Shown piece after piece: positions 40,183-49,874 of a stretch of 64,000 nucleotides of DNA. Both the position numbers and the translations under genes were made by a program. The notes below the pieces were generated by a model. The model saw only the letters and a program-made list of their open reading frames with translations. It was not told the origin of the DNA and searched no databases. Location of the stretch: NCBI GenBank assembly GCA_943192975.1, contig CALPCJ010000008.1, positions 1 through 64,000 on the forward strand, in the 5' to 3' direction. The number at the start of each line of letters is the position of its first letter. Positions within the stretch are counted from its first letter, which is position 1. This stretch comes from Senimuribacter intestinalis. GTDB taxonomy: Bacteria > Bacillota > Clostridia > Peptostreptococcales > Anaerovoracaceae.

Positions 40183-41535
40183 TTATATTAATCCCGCCAT
40201 ATAAATCGGAAGATATGTGATTCCATCCTCATACAGCAAATCCTTTGTGTACAGGATATATTTATCCTGCACTTTTAAGTCATACTTTTTCAGCAAATAA
40301 TCAAAAGATTTATGTTGCTTATATCCTGATGATTTTACTTCTATGGGAACAATTTTTCTCTTTCTCACTGTCAGGAAATCAATCTCATACTTACTTTCCT
40401 TTGCTGCATCTGCCCCTTGATACTTAAACTCATGAAAATACAGCGCACTACCACCTACACGCAACATCTGCGCTGCCATATTTTCCATAATCATACCCTG
40501 GTTGATTCCCAGCTTATCGAATATCAGCGATTTATACAGGTTCTCATCAGAGGTATCACCTGTCCTCATAATTTGAGTCACCAGCAGCCCAGTATCCCCC
40601 ATGTAGAGTTTGAAGTTTCCCCTATCTGCATACAGTTCCAACGCAACCTCCGGTGCCGTTACATTAATACATACATTACCCATCATAGACTCCGCAACAA
40701 AATCAATTGCGTCCACATAACGCTCATATCTTGCTTTCTTATCTAAAATAGATAACTTGAAATGAGAATTATGATTCGAAAGCTGCTCCGGTATCGTTTT
40801 AAAAACAACGGAGGCCCTTTCCTTGTGATTGGTATCATGCTTTTTTAAATCATCTTCATATAAATCCAAGATATTTCTTTTTACAAAATCAATTTCTTCA
40901 TAAGTTCTGTCATTTACAAACGCGCTTACTGCCTGTGGCATGCCTCCTACCGCCATATAAGTCCTGAATTTCTGCATAACTTGCCTGTGAATATCCCCAC
41001 CCAAAGCTTTTTTTCTTTCAAAAGCTTCTTTCACAACAGAGAATGTAATTTCATCGCCCGTCGACCATAAAAATTCTTCAAAATCCATCGGATACATTTT
41101 CAGTTTATACTCCTCCGATGGAATCAAAATATCTTTTACATTCTCCTTAATCGAAATCAATGACCCCGTTTCAATGTAATCATACCTTCCATCTGCAACC
41201 AGGTACTTGATTGCCTGTCTTGCTAATGGAAAAAGCTGCACTTCATCGAAAATGATTACGGATTGCTTCGGTTTCAAAGATTTCCCTTTTAAGAGAAATA
41301 GATTTCTAAAAAAAGTATCCAAATCGCCTATATTTTCTTCAAAGTTCCTTAAAATCTCTTTCTTCTCTTTTGCGAAATCGAGTAGAATATAGTCTTCGTA
41401 TTCACTGCGTGCAAAAGTTTCAGTAATGGTACTCTTTCCAATTCGACGCGCTCCCTCTATTAGAAGTGCACTCTCGCTACCGGACAGTTCTTTCCATTCC
41501 ATCATTTTCTCGTAAATTTTCCGTTTAAAGACCAT
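40183..41535 (-). CDS. AAA-family ATPase with DUF4143 C-terminal domain
   Basis: 450 residues: P-loop IEGARRIGKSTI near residue 27-38 (with an arginine-rich variant of the usual GPRQVGKT), Walker B SVIIFDEVQLF, the sensor GSLIS, then the DUF4143 nuclease-like domain ending with EIDFLTVRKRKIVPIEVKSSGYKQHKSF. Such ATPases are common accessory genes with unproved function. It has its own promoter and stands alone. Confidence 0.9.
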   Translation of the reverse strand: MVFKRKIYEKMMEWKELSGSESALLIEGARRIGKSTITETFARSEYEDYILLDFAKEKKEILRNFEENIGDLDTFFRNLFLLKGKSLKPKQSVIIFDEVQLFPLARQAIKYLVADGRYDYIETGSLISIKENVKDILIPSEEYKLKMYPMDFEEFLWSTGDEITFSVVKEAFERKKALGGDIHRQVMQKFRTYMAVGGMPQAVSAFVNDRTYEEIDFVKRNILDLYEDDLKKHDTNHKERASVVFKTIPEQLSNHNSHFKLSILDKKARYERYVDAIDFVAESMMGNVCINVTAPEVALELYADRGNFKLYMGDTGLLVTQIMRTGDTSDENLYKSLIFDKLGINQGMIMENMAAQMLRVGGSALYFHEFKYQGADAAKESKYEIDFLTVRKRKIVPIEVKSSGYKQHKSFDYLLKKYDLKVQDKYILYTKDLLYEDGITYLPIYMAGLI

Positions 41536-41706
41536 CTCATTCCTCCTCTTTTCCTACATAATATCACTTTTGTACGAAAATCGCAAATCTTTTTATCATA
41601 AAATGTACGAAAATCAAAAATCATTTTAAATTCCACCCTGATTTCTCCCTCTCATACCTCTTTCGAAAGCTTAACTACTCCTTCATAATTCACATCATAT
41701 AGCCCA

Positions 41707-41738
41707 AACGGAGCTGTCCGCACAGACAACTCCGTTTT
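41707..41738. terminator. Hairpin between the DUF4143 ATPase and amidohydrolase genes
   Basis: ACGGAGCTGTC pairs with GACAACTCCGT, T-rich on the plus side; lies downstream of the amidohydrolase gene on the minus strand. Confidence 0.6.
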
Positions 41739-41773
41739 ATATTCTTACCTTCTATGCACTTTTCAATCAAAAT

Positions 41774-42925
41774 TTACGCCCGGTACATTTCCTTTCCCCT
41801 GACGTAAACTCGTTTTGGCTTCGCCTGCAGATCAAGCGGGTGTTTATCCCAAATGACAACATCGCCATCAAGACCGGCAGCCAGTCTGCCTTTTCGCTCT
41901 GCAATTCCCAATATATCGGCAGGATTGCAGGTGATACAGCGAAGGGCATCTGCCTCAGACAGTCCATTTCTCATATACATGGCGGCAAGCCAGTTGAGAG
42001 ATTCCTGCGGCGTCACATTGTGATCCGTAGTCACTGCAACCTTAACCCCTGCATTGACTAAAACCGCTGCAGTATCAAAGGACTTGTTTCTAAGCTCATA
42101 TTTAGATTTGGAACCAAAGGTCGGTCCTACGATGGCAGGATAGCCTGATTTTGCAATATGCTCTGCAATCAGGTGCCCGTCAGTGCAGTGATCTAAAGTC
42201 GCACGAACTCCAAACTCCTTGCAGATTCGAATTGCCGTACAGATATCATCAGAGCGGTGGCAGTGAGCTTTGATTGGAATTTCACCATCGATGACCCGAA
42301 CCATTGCTTCCATGCCCAGGTCAATCTTAAAGTGATCACCCTTTTTCAATGCCTCTTCTTTTTCCGCCTTATAGTCAACAGCGTCCTGCAGACATTCCCG
42401 CAGCATAAATGCCACTGAAGCCCTGGTGTTAGGCTGCTTTCCTCTGCGTCCAAAATCTCTCGGATTTTCCCCAAAGGCACACTTCATACCCGCATCGGAA
42501 ACCAAAACCATGTCATCAACAATCAAAGAACCGTTATTTTCTACGATAACCGCAGTCCCTGCTACAACACCGCCGCTGCCAAAGCCTGTGCACATGGTTG
42601 TAACGCCGCCGGTCAAGGCTTCTGCAAAAGCCACATCGCCCGGAAAAAGTGCATCAATAGAACGCATTTCCGGCGTTACCGGTTCGTTTTCGCAGATATC
42701 ATCGCCTTCCCACTGGATACCTTCTTCATACATACCGATATGGGAGTGGGCTTCGATGAGTCCCGGCGTCACAAAACAGCCGGCGGCGTCGATGATTTCC
42801 TCATCGACGCCACCTGTGATATTTGCACCGATTTCAGCGATTTTCTCACCTTCTAATCGAATATCCAGCTGCTCAAAAATGCCAGGTTCATCTAAAAACA
42901 ATTTAGCATTTTTAATAATCATCAT
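41774..42925 (-). CDS. Metal-dependent amidohydrolase (imidazolonepropionase/prolidase-like)
   Basis: 383 residues with intact metal ligands: PGLIEAHSHIGMYEEG (HxH), KAHCHRSDD and LDHCTDGH (two histidine motifs), VAVTTDHNV (aspartate) and the C-terminal GRLAAGLDGDVVIWDKHPLD. Related proteins include Xaa-Pro dipeptidases of the amidohydrolase fold. It begins immediately after the last Dpp ATPase gene, so a role in processing the imported peptides is likely. Confidence 0.88.
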   Translation of the reverse strand: MMIIKNAKLFLDEPGIFEQLDIRLEGEKIAEIGANITGGVDEEIIDAAGCFVTPGLIEAHSHIGMYEEGIQWEGDDICENEPVTPEMRSIDALFPGDVAFAEALTGGVTTMCTGFGSGGVVAGTAVIVENNGSLIVDDMVLVSDAGMKCAFGENPRDFGRRGKQPNTRASVAFMLRECLQDAVDYKAEKEEALKKGDHFKIDLGMEAMVRVIDGEIPIKAHCHRSDDICTAIRICKEFGVRATLDHCTDGHLIAEHIAKSGYPAIVGPTFGSKSKYELRNKSFDTAAVLVNAGVKVAVTTDHNVTPQESLNWLAAMYMRNGLSEADALRCITCNPADILGIAERKGRLAAGLDGDVVIWDKHPLDLQAKPKRVYVRGKEMYRA

Positions 42926-43882
42926 TTACTCCTCATATAGCACGCAGGCAACCTGATGCTCAGTCCCTACATTTGTCAGTTCCAGATTTCTGCCCGTACA
43001 CTTTTCCGTCGCATAAGGACAGCGAGTCGCAAACCGGCAGCCCGGCTTCGGATCAATTGGACTTGTGATTTCACCCTTAATCAACTCTCTCGGCTTTCCT
43101 CTGTACGCTAGATCCGGAATCGGAATGGCAGACAGAAGCGCCTTGGTGTACGGGTGCTTCGGATCATCAAAGAGTTCCTGCGACGGTGCGTATTCAACAA
43201 CCTGCCCCAGATACATCACTGCAATATGGGTGGAAATGTGACGTACGACCGAAAGGTCATGGGTGATGAACATGTAAGTCAGCCCCATGGAATCCTGCAA
43301 ATCCATCATCAGATTGAGAACCTGTGCCTGAATGGATACATCCAGTGCAGATACTGGCTCATCGCAGACGATAAAGCTCGGGTTCAGCGCCAGAGCTCTT
43401 GCTACACCAATACGCTGACGGCGGCCGCCGTCCAGTTCGTGTGGGTAGCTGTTAGCAAGCCTTCTTGCAAGTCCTACTGTATCCATCAGCTCCAGAATTC
43501 TCTGATCCTTTGCCGCCTTATCCTTGTAAATATGATTTACCTTCAGCGGTTCCTCGATAATCTGGCTGACTGACATTCTCGGATTCAAGCTGGCATAAGG
43601 ATCCTGGAAGATAATCTGCATTTCGGAACGCATTTTCTTCATATCGGAAGCGCCCAGCTTCTGAATGTCCTTGCCTTCGTAAAGCACGCTGCCCGATGTT
43701 GCAGGCAGCAGTCTCAGTATGGTTCTTCCAAGGGTACTTTTTCCGCAGCCGGATTCGCCTACTACGCCCAAAGTATGTCCTCGCTCAATGCTGATGTTGA
43801 CATCATCTACCGCATGAAGCATGCCGGAACCTGTCTTAAAATATTTCTTTAAATGTTTCGTTTCAATCAGTGGTGTTCCCAT
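42926..43882 (-). CDS. Peptide ABC transporter ATP-binding protein (DppF/OppF-like)
   Basis: 318 residues: Walker A GESGCGKSTLG, Q loop IFQDPYASLNPRM, signature LDGGRRQRIGVARAL (GG in place of the usual SGGQ), Walker B FIVCDEPVSALDVS, switch H in FITHDLSVV, and the oligopeptide-family tail with cysteines (GCRFATRCPYATEKCTG) that may bind an Fe-S cluster. ATG at 43882 preferred over an upstream GTG; overlaps the stop of the previous gene's region. Confidence 0.93.
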   Translation of the reverse strand: MGTPLIETKHLKKYFKTGSGMLHAVDDVNISIERGHTLGVVGESGCGKSTLGRTILRLLPATSGSVLYEGKDIQKLGASDMKKMRSEMQIIFQDPYASLNPRMSVSQIIEEPLKVNHIYKDKAAKDQRILELMDTVGLARRLANSYPHELDGGRRQRIGVARALALNPSFIVCDEPVSALDVSIQAQVLNLMMDLQDSMGLTYMFITHDLSVVRHISTHIAVMYLGQVVEYAPSQELFDDPKHPYTKALLSAIPIPDLAYRGKPRELIKGEITSPIDPKPGCRFATRCPYATEKCTGRNLELTNVGTEHQVACVLYEE

Positions 43883-43883
43883 G

Positions 43884-44894
43884 TTAAATCTCACCTGCCT
43901 TTAATTTTTCGTAAAGGTGGCATCTGATAGAATGACTTCCTTCAGTGAACACCTCCGGCGCCTTGCTCTTGCAGATTTCCTCGCAATGTTTGCATCTTGG
44001 ATGGAACTTGCAGCCGCCCGGCAAATCCATCGGATCAGGCATCAGACCGTCTACCGGTTTTAAGCGGTTTGAGCTTCCCTGCAGACTCGGCAGAGATCCG
44101 AAGAGTCCTTTGGTATAAGGGTGGTGCGGTTTTTCAAAGTCAAAGATATCATATACGCTGCCGATTTCGATGATTTCTCCTGCATACATGATGGCTACAT
44201 TGTCGCACATCTGACATACGATGCCCAAATCGTGGGTAATCATAATCATGGAAGTGTTCAACTCTTCCTTCAGGTTACTCATCATATCCAGTACCTGATT
44301 CTGTACGGTTACGTCAAGGGCTGTGGTCGGTTCATCTGCAAGGAGCAGCATCGGATCGCACACCAGCGCCATGGCGATGACAACGCGCTGTTTCATACCG
44401 CCGGAAAACTGGTGCGGATATTCATATTTTCTGTCTTCTGTGATGCCAACTAGCTTCAATACTTCGTCTACACGGGCTTCTACCTGTTCATCGGAAAGCT
44501 CCGGGTGATGGGTTTCGATGGCTTCGGCGATCTGGTCACCTACGGTCAGTACCGGATTCAGCGAGGTCATCGGGTCCTGGAAAATCATACTGATATGGCT
44601 TCCTCTGATATCACGCATTTCATCTTCTGAATACTGTACCAGGTCTTTTCCTTCAAACTCGATTTTTCCTCTGCTGATGTTGCCTACTTTCTGCGGCAGC
44701 AGCTTCAGGATGGAAAGGGCTGTCGTTGTTTTTCCCGCGCCGGTTTCCCCTACCAGTCCAAAGGTTTCCCCTCTCTTAATCTGGAATGAAATTCCATTGA
44801 CGGCATAGGCGGTTCCATCGCTGGTATCATACTGTACGTGTAAATCCTCAACGTTCAGGAGGATGTCGTTGTTCTTGTTTTCCATGTTTTCCAT
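43884..44894 (-). CDS. Peptide ABC transporter ATP-binding protein (DppD/OppD-like)
   Basis: 336 residues: Walker A GETGAGKTTTA, Q loop MIFQDPMTSLNPV, signature FSGGMKQRVVIAMAL, Walker B LLLADEPTTALDVT, ITHDLGIV and the Cys-rich tail (GCKFHPRCKHCEEIC). It pairs with the following ATPase to energise the transporter. GGAGGAG lies upstream of the start. Confidence 0.94.
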   Translation of the reverse strand: MENMENKNNDILLNVEDLHVQYDTSDGTAYAVNGISFQIKRGETFGLVGETGAGKTTTALSILKLLPQKVGNISRGKIEFEGKDLVQYSEDEMRDIRGSHISMIFQDPMTSLNPVLTVGDQIAEAIETHHPELSDEQVEARVDEVLKLVGITEDRKYEYPHQFSGGMKQRVVIAMALVCDPMLLLADEPTTALDVTVQNQVLDMMSNLKEELNTSMIMITHDLGIVCQMCDNVAIMYAGEIIEIGSVYDIFDFEKPHHPYTKGLFGSLPSLQGSSNRLKPVDGLMPDPMDLPGGCKFHPRCKHCEEICKSKAPEVFTEGSHSIRCHLYEKLKAGEI

Positions 44895-44906
44895 ACTGTC
44901 TCCTCC

Positions 44907-45806
44907 TTAGTCTTTCAGGGTCGGGTCAATCGCATCGCGCAGTGCATCGCCCAAAAGGTTCAATGCCAGTACGGTTACTACAATTGCGATACCCGGGAAT
45001 ATTACCTGATGAGGGAAATAACGAATCTGTGCCTGCGCTTCACTGAGCATTGCGCCCCATTCCGGTGCAGGTGGCATAACACCAAGTCCCAGATAGCTCA
45101 GTCCGGAGGCCGCGATGATTACATATCCTACGCCCAGGGTCGCCTGTACAATCAGTGCTGCCAGGGTATTTGGGAAGATGTGCTGTGCCATAATGTGTAT
45201 GCTGCTTCCACCGACTGCCACAGAGGCTTCTACGAATTCGTTGTCTCTGATGGAAAGTACGGAAGAGCGGATGATTCTCGCATAGCCCGGTATATCTCCA
45301 AGGGCGATGGCGATGATCAGGTTTGCGAAGTTCGGTCCCAGTGCGGACACTACTGCGATTGCCATCAGCGTGGACGGAATGGCAATGAATACGTCGGTTA
45401 AACGCATGATGATGTTGTCGGTTTTTCCGCCGAAGTATCCTGCGATACAGCCCAGTATACTACCTACTGAAAGGCTGATAATGGTGGCTGAAAATCCGAT
45501 AAACAGGGAATATCTGGCTCCGTATACGATACGGTTAAAGATATCTCGTCCCAGGTCATCTGTTCCAAACAGATGCGCCAGGGAAGGTGTCTGCAGTTTG
45601 TTTGGGATATCCTGGTTGATGACCTGTGTCTCGTAATCCAGGAAAATCATTCCATAAAGACACATCAGTACGATGATGGCAAGCATCACAAGGCCTATGA
45701 TGGTCTTGTTGTTTCTGATAAATCTTCTGCCTACGTCCTGCCAGAAGCTGCGGCTTTCCTGCACTTCCAGCGCCAGTTCCAGGTTTTTAGCTTTGCGGTT
45801 GAACAT
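44907..45806 (-). CDS. Peptide ABC transporter permease (DppC/OppC-like)
   Basis: 299 residues with the N-terminal cytoplasmic helix and FIRNNKTIIGLVMLAIIVLM first membrane segment, and the EAA loop (FVEASVAVGGSSIHIMAQHIFPN). The frame extends to 45890, but ATG 45806 with AAAGGAG upstream gives the family start MFNRKAKN. It overlaps the end of the dppB-like gene. Confidence 0.93.
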   Translation of the reverse strand: MFNRKAKNLELALEVQESRSFWQDVGRRFIRNNKTIIGLVMLAIIVLMCLYGMIFLDYETQVINQDIPNKLQTPSLAHLFGTDDLGRDIFNRIVYGARYSLFIGFSATIISLSVGSILGCIAGYFGGKTDNIIMRLTDVFIAIPSTLMAIAVVSALGPNFANLIIAIALGDIPGYARIIRSSVLSIRDNEFVEASVAVGGSSIHIMAQHIFPNTLAALIVQATLGVGYVIIAASGLSYLGLGVMPPAPEWGAMLSEAQAQIRYFPHQVIFPGIAIVVTVLALNLLGDALRDAIDPTLKD

Positions 45807-46776
45807 TACTAGTCTCCTTTCTTCTGGTCTTTCTTCTCGTCTTATTCTTAAATCCGTACTGCGCTTTGATTCTAGGGTCGATGAACGCATAGGATATGTC
45901 TACGATCAGGGTGATGACGCTGAACAGAAGGGACATGAACAGTACGCATCCCATGACCAGCGGTACGTCTTTGGAACGAACGGAAAGCAGGGTCAGTGTT
46001 CCGACGCCGCTCATGCCGAATACGGTTTCTGTGATGACTGAGCCGCCCAGTGCCCATCCAAAGTTTACGCCCATTGTCGTTACAACTGGAAGCAGTGCGT
46101 TTCTGATTGCGTGTTTCCAGATGATTTTGTTTTCTTTTACGCCTTTTGCTCTTGCGGTTCTCATGTAGTCTGAACGCAGGGTTTCCAGCATGCTGGATCG
46201 TGTCATTCTCATGATCTGTGCTACCGATAAAAGCGCTACGGTAAATGCCGGCAGGATAAAGCAGGCGAAGGAATCTGAACCTGTTGCCGGAAGCAAGTTT
46301 AGCCCTACCGCAAAGGCAAGCATCAAAAGCATGCCCAGCCAGAAGGACGGCATGGCTGTAAAGATCAGCGCGACTATGGTAAACACGTTATCTGCTATGG
46401 AATTTTTCTTGATTGCTATGTATACCCCCAGGGGTATGGATATGACTGATGTCAGAAAAATATCCAGCACTGCAAGCAGCAGTGTGGTTGGGAATCGCTC
46501 TGCAATTTCGCTGACTACGCTGCCTCCTGTTCTGTAGGAGGTTCCCATATCGCCCTGTACCAGGTCAATCATATAGTTGACGTATTTTACTGGAAGTGGG
46601 TCGTTGTATCCCAGTTCGTCATTGAGCTTGTCTATGGCTTCCTGCGTGGCTCGCTCTCCCAGTATCAGTCTCGCCGGGTTTCCCGGTGTCAGCGAGATGA
46701 TGGTAAAGATGATGATCGAGATACCTATCAGTACCGGTATCATCATTACCAGTCTCTTTAAGATATATTTATACAT
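45787..46776 (-). CDS. Peptide ABC transporter permease (DppB/OppB-like)
   Basis: 329 residues: MYKYILKRLVMMIPVLIGISIIIFTIISLTPGNPARLILG is the typical DppB start; six membrane helices and an EAA loop (YMRTARAKGVKENKIIWKHAIRNALLP) follow. First permease after the binding-protein gene, separated by a hairpin. Confidence 0.94.
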   Translation of the reverse strand: MYKYILKRLVMMIPVLIGISIIIFTIISLTPGNPARLILGERATQEAIDKLNDELGYNDPLPVKYVNYMIDLVQGDMGTSYRTGGSVVSEIAERFPTTLLLAVLDIFLTSVISIPLGVYIAIKKNSIADNVFTIVALIFTAMPSFWLGMLLMLAFAVGLNLLPATGSDSFACFILPAFTVALLSVAQIMRMTRSSMLETLRSDYMRTARAKGVKENKIIWKHAIRNALLPVVTTMGVNFGWALGGSVITETVFGMSGVGTLTLLSVRSKDVPLVMGCVLFMSLLFSVITLIVDISYAFIDPRIKAQYGFKNKTRRKTRRKETSNVQPQS

Positions 46777-46801
46777 AAGTTCACTCCGTAAAATACAAGA
46801 T

Positions 46802-46832
46802 GCCGGACCGCATCCTGCCGAAGGGTCCGGCG
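46802..46832 (-). terminator. Hairpin between the binding-protein and permease genes
   Basis: GCCGGACC pairs with GGTCCGGC around a loop of about 14 bases. Such intercistronic stems favour higher expression of the upstream binding protein. Confidence 0.65.
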
Positions 46833-46864
46833 TTTCTTCTTCTAGTTTGATTTACTTGTCTTTT

Positions 46865-48382
46865 TTATTTCCATGCGTAGTCGTATACGTAGTAGAATCC
46901 GCATGGAGGAATATCAACGCCTGTCAGGTTGGAGTTGTGTGCTGCAGCGTCTACTCTCCAGTAAAGCGGAACGTAAGGTGCTGCGGTCTGATAAATTTCT
47001 TCCAGTTCTGCGTAGATAGCGGCTCTCTTATCAGGATCGCTTTCTACACGACCGTCTGCCAGAAGCTTATCAGTCTCTGCATCACCGAATCCAGTATAGT
47101 TACCAGACATATCGTCTTTCTTATACAGAGAATAGTAACCAACATCTGGGTCCATAACAACGTAGGACCAGCCCATAATCATCATTTCGTAATCCAGATT
47201 TTCAAGATCGTCCCAGAACTTACCGGTTTCGATGATATTGATTGTTAAGTCGATACCAATCTGAGCCAGGTCGGATTTGATAATCTGTGCGTGGGTGCTG
47301 CGGTTTTCAGGAATACTCATGGAAATCTTGAATCCATTTTCGTATCCTGCTTCCTTCATCAGCTTCTTCGCTTCTTCAACATCGTAAGGCAGCGGATTGA
47401 AATCCGGATCATAGCCTAAAACGCCTTCAGCGATGAAAGTGTTGGTCGGAGTTCCGTAACCGTTCAGTGCGCCATCAATCATATTCTGCTTGTTGATGCA
47501 TTTTGCGATAGCCTGACGAACTCTTACGTCGCTCAGTTCTTTTACGTTAGTGTTCATACCGATAAAGTAGAACGCAGTGGACGGTTTCTGCAGTAATGTG
47601 ATACCGTCTTTTTCTTCCAGTGCCTTAATGTCAGCCTCTGAAACATTGAGAGACAGGTCGATTTCGCCGCTTTCCAGTGCCATTGTTGCAGTGCTGGAGT
47701 TCGGGATAATCTTATAAGTTAAATTCTTAATGCTAGGTTCGCCCTTATAGTATCCGTCATATGCTTCGAATTCAATCTTGTCACCCTGTGCCCAGTTCTT
47801 GAACTTATAAGGACCGGAACCAATCGGGCTCTTGGACATATCTACTTCGCCGCCTTCTTTATAGAAGTCCTCTTTTACAACCTGAGAATAAGTTGTACAA
47901 AGTGCCAGGAACGGTGCATATGCGTACTGCAGTGTAACTTCTACTGTCTTTTCATCCACGACTTTAACGGAATCGATAAAGTTCATGTACGGTCCGGTGT
48001 AGGAGGATTCTGCAGCAGCTTCCAGTGAATATTTTACATCTTCTGCTGTAATTGGATCTCCATTGTGGAAAGTTGCGTCCGTTCTGATTGTGAACGTATA
48101 CACCAATCCATCATCGGAAACTTTCCATTCTTCTGCCAGCGCAGGAACGATTTCACCATCGTTAGTCATACGAACCAGTGGTTCATATACGTTAGACAGA
48201 ATGGACATTGTCAATGTATCATTGATACGGAGCGGGTCAAGTGCTACAGCGTCCGCATCAATACCGATGGTCAGAGAATCTTTTGCTTCTCCGCCGCCAC
48301 CATTATCGCCGCCACCGCAGCTTGCTGTCGTGAAGAGAAGGGCTGCAACCATCAGTACAGCAATTAATTTCTTCATTTTCAT
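46865..48382 (-). CDS. Peptide ABC transporter substrate-binding lipoprotein (DppA/OppA-like)
   Basis: 505 residues: lipoprotein signal MKMKKLIAVLMVAALLFTTASC with lipid on C22, a Gly-rich linker and the SBP_bac_5 fold (LAEEWKVSDDGLVYTFTIRTDATFHNGDPITAEDVKYSLE, DVRVRQAIAKCINKQNMID). It captures peptides or nickel-like complexes at the cell surface. First gene of the operon, with a recognisable promoter at 48434-48462. Confidence 0.94.
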   Translation of the reverse strand: MKMKKLIAVLMVAALLFTTASCGGGDNGGGGEAKDSLTIGIDADAVALDPLRINDTLTMSILSNVYEPLVRMTNDGEIVPALAEEWKVSDDGLVYTFTIRTDATFHNGDPITAEDVKYSLEAAAESSYTGPYMNFIDSVKVVDEKTVEVTLQYAYAPFLALCTTYSQVVKEDFYKEGGEVDMSKSPIGSGPYKFKNWAQGDKIEFEAYDGYYKGEPSIKNLTYKIIPNSSTATMALESGEIDLSLNVSEADIKALEEKDGITLLQKPSTAFYFIGMNTNVKELSDVRVRQAIAKCINKQNMIDGALNGYGTPTNTFIAEGVLGYDPDFNPLPYDVEEAKKLMKEAGYENGFKISMSIPENRSTHAQIIKSDLAQIGIDLTINIIETGKFWDDLENLDYEMMIMGWSYVVMDPDVGYYSLYKKDDMSGNYTGFGDAETDKLLADGRVESDPDKRAAIYAELEEIYQTAAPYVPLYWRVDAAAHNSNLTGVDIPPCGFYYVYDYAWK

Positions 48383-48433
48383 AATACTGTCTTCCTTTCA
48401 TTTTTCTTTAGCCATTTAAAGTAATGTGAGACT

Positions 48434-48462
48434 ATTTTAACATTTTTTTGTATTAAAATCAA
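48434..48462 (-). promoter_or_regulatory. Sigma-A promoter of the peptide transporter operon
   Basis: Minus-strand TTGATT (48457-48462), 17-bp spacer, TAAAAT (48434-48439). Confidence 0.7.
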
Positions 48463-48611
48463 TTCACTACTTCTCCTGACCTCACAAAAGTACTATTTTC
48501 CCTATGTATTTTCCCATTTTACCAAAATATTTTATTCAGTTTTGGTCATATTTTGTGGTATAATAACCTCACGGCGCAAATAAAATCAAAGATTTTGACG
48601 CCTGAGAGAAC

Positions 48612-48664
48612 ATTGAATCATGGCTTGCGACTCTATATTTAGAGGTTTCGCCATGGTATAATAA
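48612..48664 (+). promoter_or_regulatory. Promoter element related to the repeat at 17.0 kb
   Basis: From CATTGAATCA through ATGGTATAAT this stretch shares order and many bases with 17045-17100, including the extended -10 TGGTATAAT. Here the middle forms CTCTA-TATT-TAGAG within CATGGC...GCCATG. A second extended -10 (TGTGGTATAAT) lies at about 48553-48563. It drives the c-di-AMP receptor-like gene. Confidence 0.6.
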
Positions 48665-48691
48665 ATCAAGATTCAATTGGGAGGTAGACTA

Positions 48692-49045
48692 ATGAAAGAA
48701 AAAGAACAGCAAAAGCTAATTATGGCTGTATTAAACGGAGAAGACTATGAGGACACCATTCATGATTTAACACAGAACGGATTTTTCGTCACTGTACTTA
48801 ACTCTTCCGGTGGTTTTTTTCGCAAAAAGAATGTAACAATTATGATTGGTACTGACGAGTCTAAGTGTGCAGAAGTTTTAGAAATACTCAAGGTTAACGC
48901 CGGTGTGCGTGAAAAGACCACCTATCAGAACGTGACTGCGCCAGGCTGTGAACAGATGAGTCTGGTTCCGCCAATTCCTATCAAAAAACCTGCTGGTGGC
49001 ATAACTGTATTCATCATGAATCTATGTAGTATTGAGAAATTCTAA
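48692..49045 (+). CDS. DarA/PstA-type cyclic-di-AMP receptor-like PII protein
   Basis: 117 residues of the DUF970 PII-like family: KLIMAVLNGEDYEDTIHDLTQNGFFVTVLNSSGGFFRKKNVTIMIGTDESKCAEVLEILK corresponds to the ferredoxin-like core with the long ligand-binding loops; GGFFRKKN matches the conserved loop. Family members bind cyclic-di-AMP as trimers, with downstream targets mostly unknown. ATG 48692 follows GGGAGG. Confidence 0.88.
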   Translation: MKEKEQQKLIMAVLNGEDYEDTIHDLTQNGFFVTVLNSSGGFFRKKNVTIMIGTDESKCAEVLEILKVNAGVREKTTYQNVTAPGCEQMSLVPPIPIKKPAGGITVFIMNLCSIEKF

Positions 49046-49152
49046 TCCCTGCACGTATCTTCGATTGATAAGCACACACTTTTAAGAAGTCCGACTTCCC
49101 CAACGTGTCCTTTTCAATCGAAAATACCAGTAAATTAAGAGAGGTGATTTCC

Positions 49153-49833
49153 ATGGCACTTTTGCAAAGGCAGACCTTTGATATTCCCATTACCGAGATC
49201 GAAGGTCTTGACGACATGTTTTTCAAACTCATCGAGATGAAGAAAGAAAAAGCGCTGAAGCGTTTTTCTGCCCAGTACGAAGAAACCCGGCAGCGAATCT
49301 TCGACTCGGTTACTGTAAGGGGCATATGTGATTCCTTTGCTGTTGATACTATTTCTGAAGAGAGTATTCGCCTCGTTGATGGTACGACTATCCGCAGCGA
49401 AATGCTGTCTCATCTTTTTTCCGGTGCAGAGGAAATCGTATTTGCAGCCATCACCGTTCTTAGCTACGATGAACTGGCTGAAAGCGAAAGTGATAATCTG
49501 AAACAGCTTTTCTATGACGGCTGGGGTTCTGCCATAGCAGACTGCGGTCACACTTGGCTCCGAAACAAAATAAAGAATCAGCTTTCCGACACCGGCGCAA
49601 GCGTTTCGTTTCCGTGGAGTCCAGGGCAGCACGAAGTGGATATCAAACTTCAGCGGGAGCTTTTCGCCCTGCTCAGACCTGAAGATATCGGCATCACCCT
49701 GTCACCAAGCCTTATGATGCACTCGCAAAAGTCGGTCAGCAGCTTCATCGGTATTGGACGCGATGTAGAGGAATCACTCCGTGCCTGCGATTTCTGTAGA
49801 CTACGAGAAACTTGTCCGGCGGCATATGCATAA
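49153..49833 (+). CDS. Methionine synthase activation-domain-like protein
   Basis: 226 residues. The C-terminal half carries the AdoMet-site signature of the MetH reactivation domain in a stand-alone form: FPWSPGQHEVDIKLQRELFALLRPEDIGITLSPSLMMHSQKSVSSFIGIG, followed by a cysteine pair region (CDFCRLRETC). In Clostridia such small proteins may reactivate split B12-dependent methionine synthases. The start at 49153 has GAGGTGA upstream. Its neighbours are cobalamin-using (oraE). Confidence 0.8.
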   Translation: MALLQRQTFDIPITEIEGLDDMFFKLIEMKKEKALKRFSAQYEETRQRIFDSVTVRGICDSFAVDTISEESIRLVDGTTIRSEMLSHLFSGAEEIVFAAITVLSYDELAESESDNLKQLFYDGWGSAIADCGHTWLRNKIKNQLSDTGASVSFPWSPGQHEVDIKLQRELFALLRPEDIGITLSPSLMMHSQKSVSSFIGIGRDVEESLRACDFCRLRETCPAAYA

Positions 49834-49837
49834 AATG

Positions 49838-49870
49838 AAAGAGAAGCCCGTTTCTTTGGCTTCTCTTTTC
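49838..49870. terminator. Shared terminator between convergent genes
   Basis: AGAGAAGCC pairs with GGCTTCTCT, T-rich on the plus side and A-rich before; serves the plus-strand gene and ornithine racemase. Confidence 0.75.
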
Positions 49871-49874
49871 TGTT

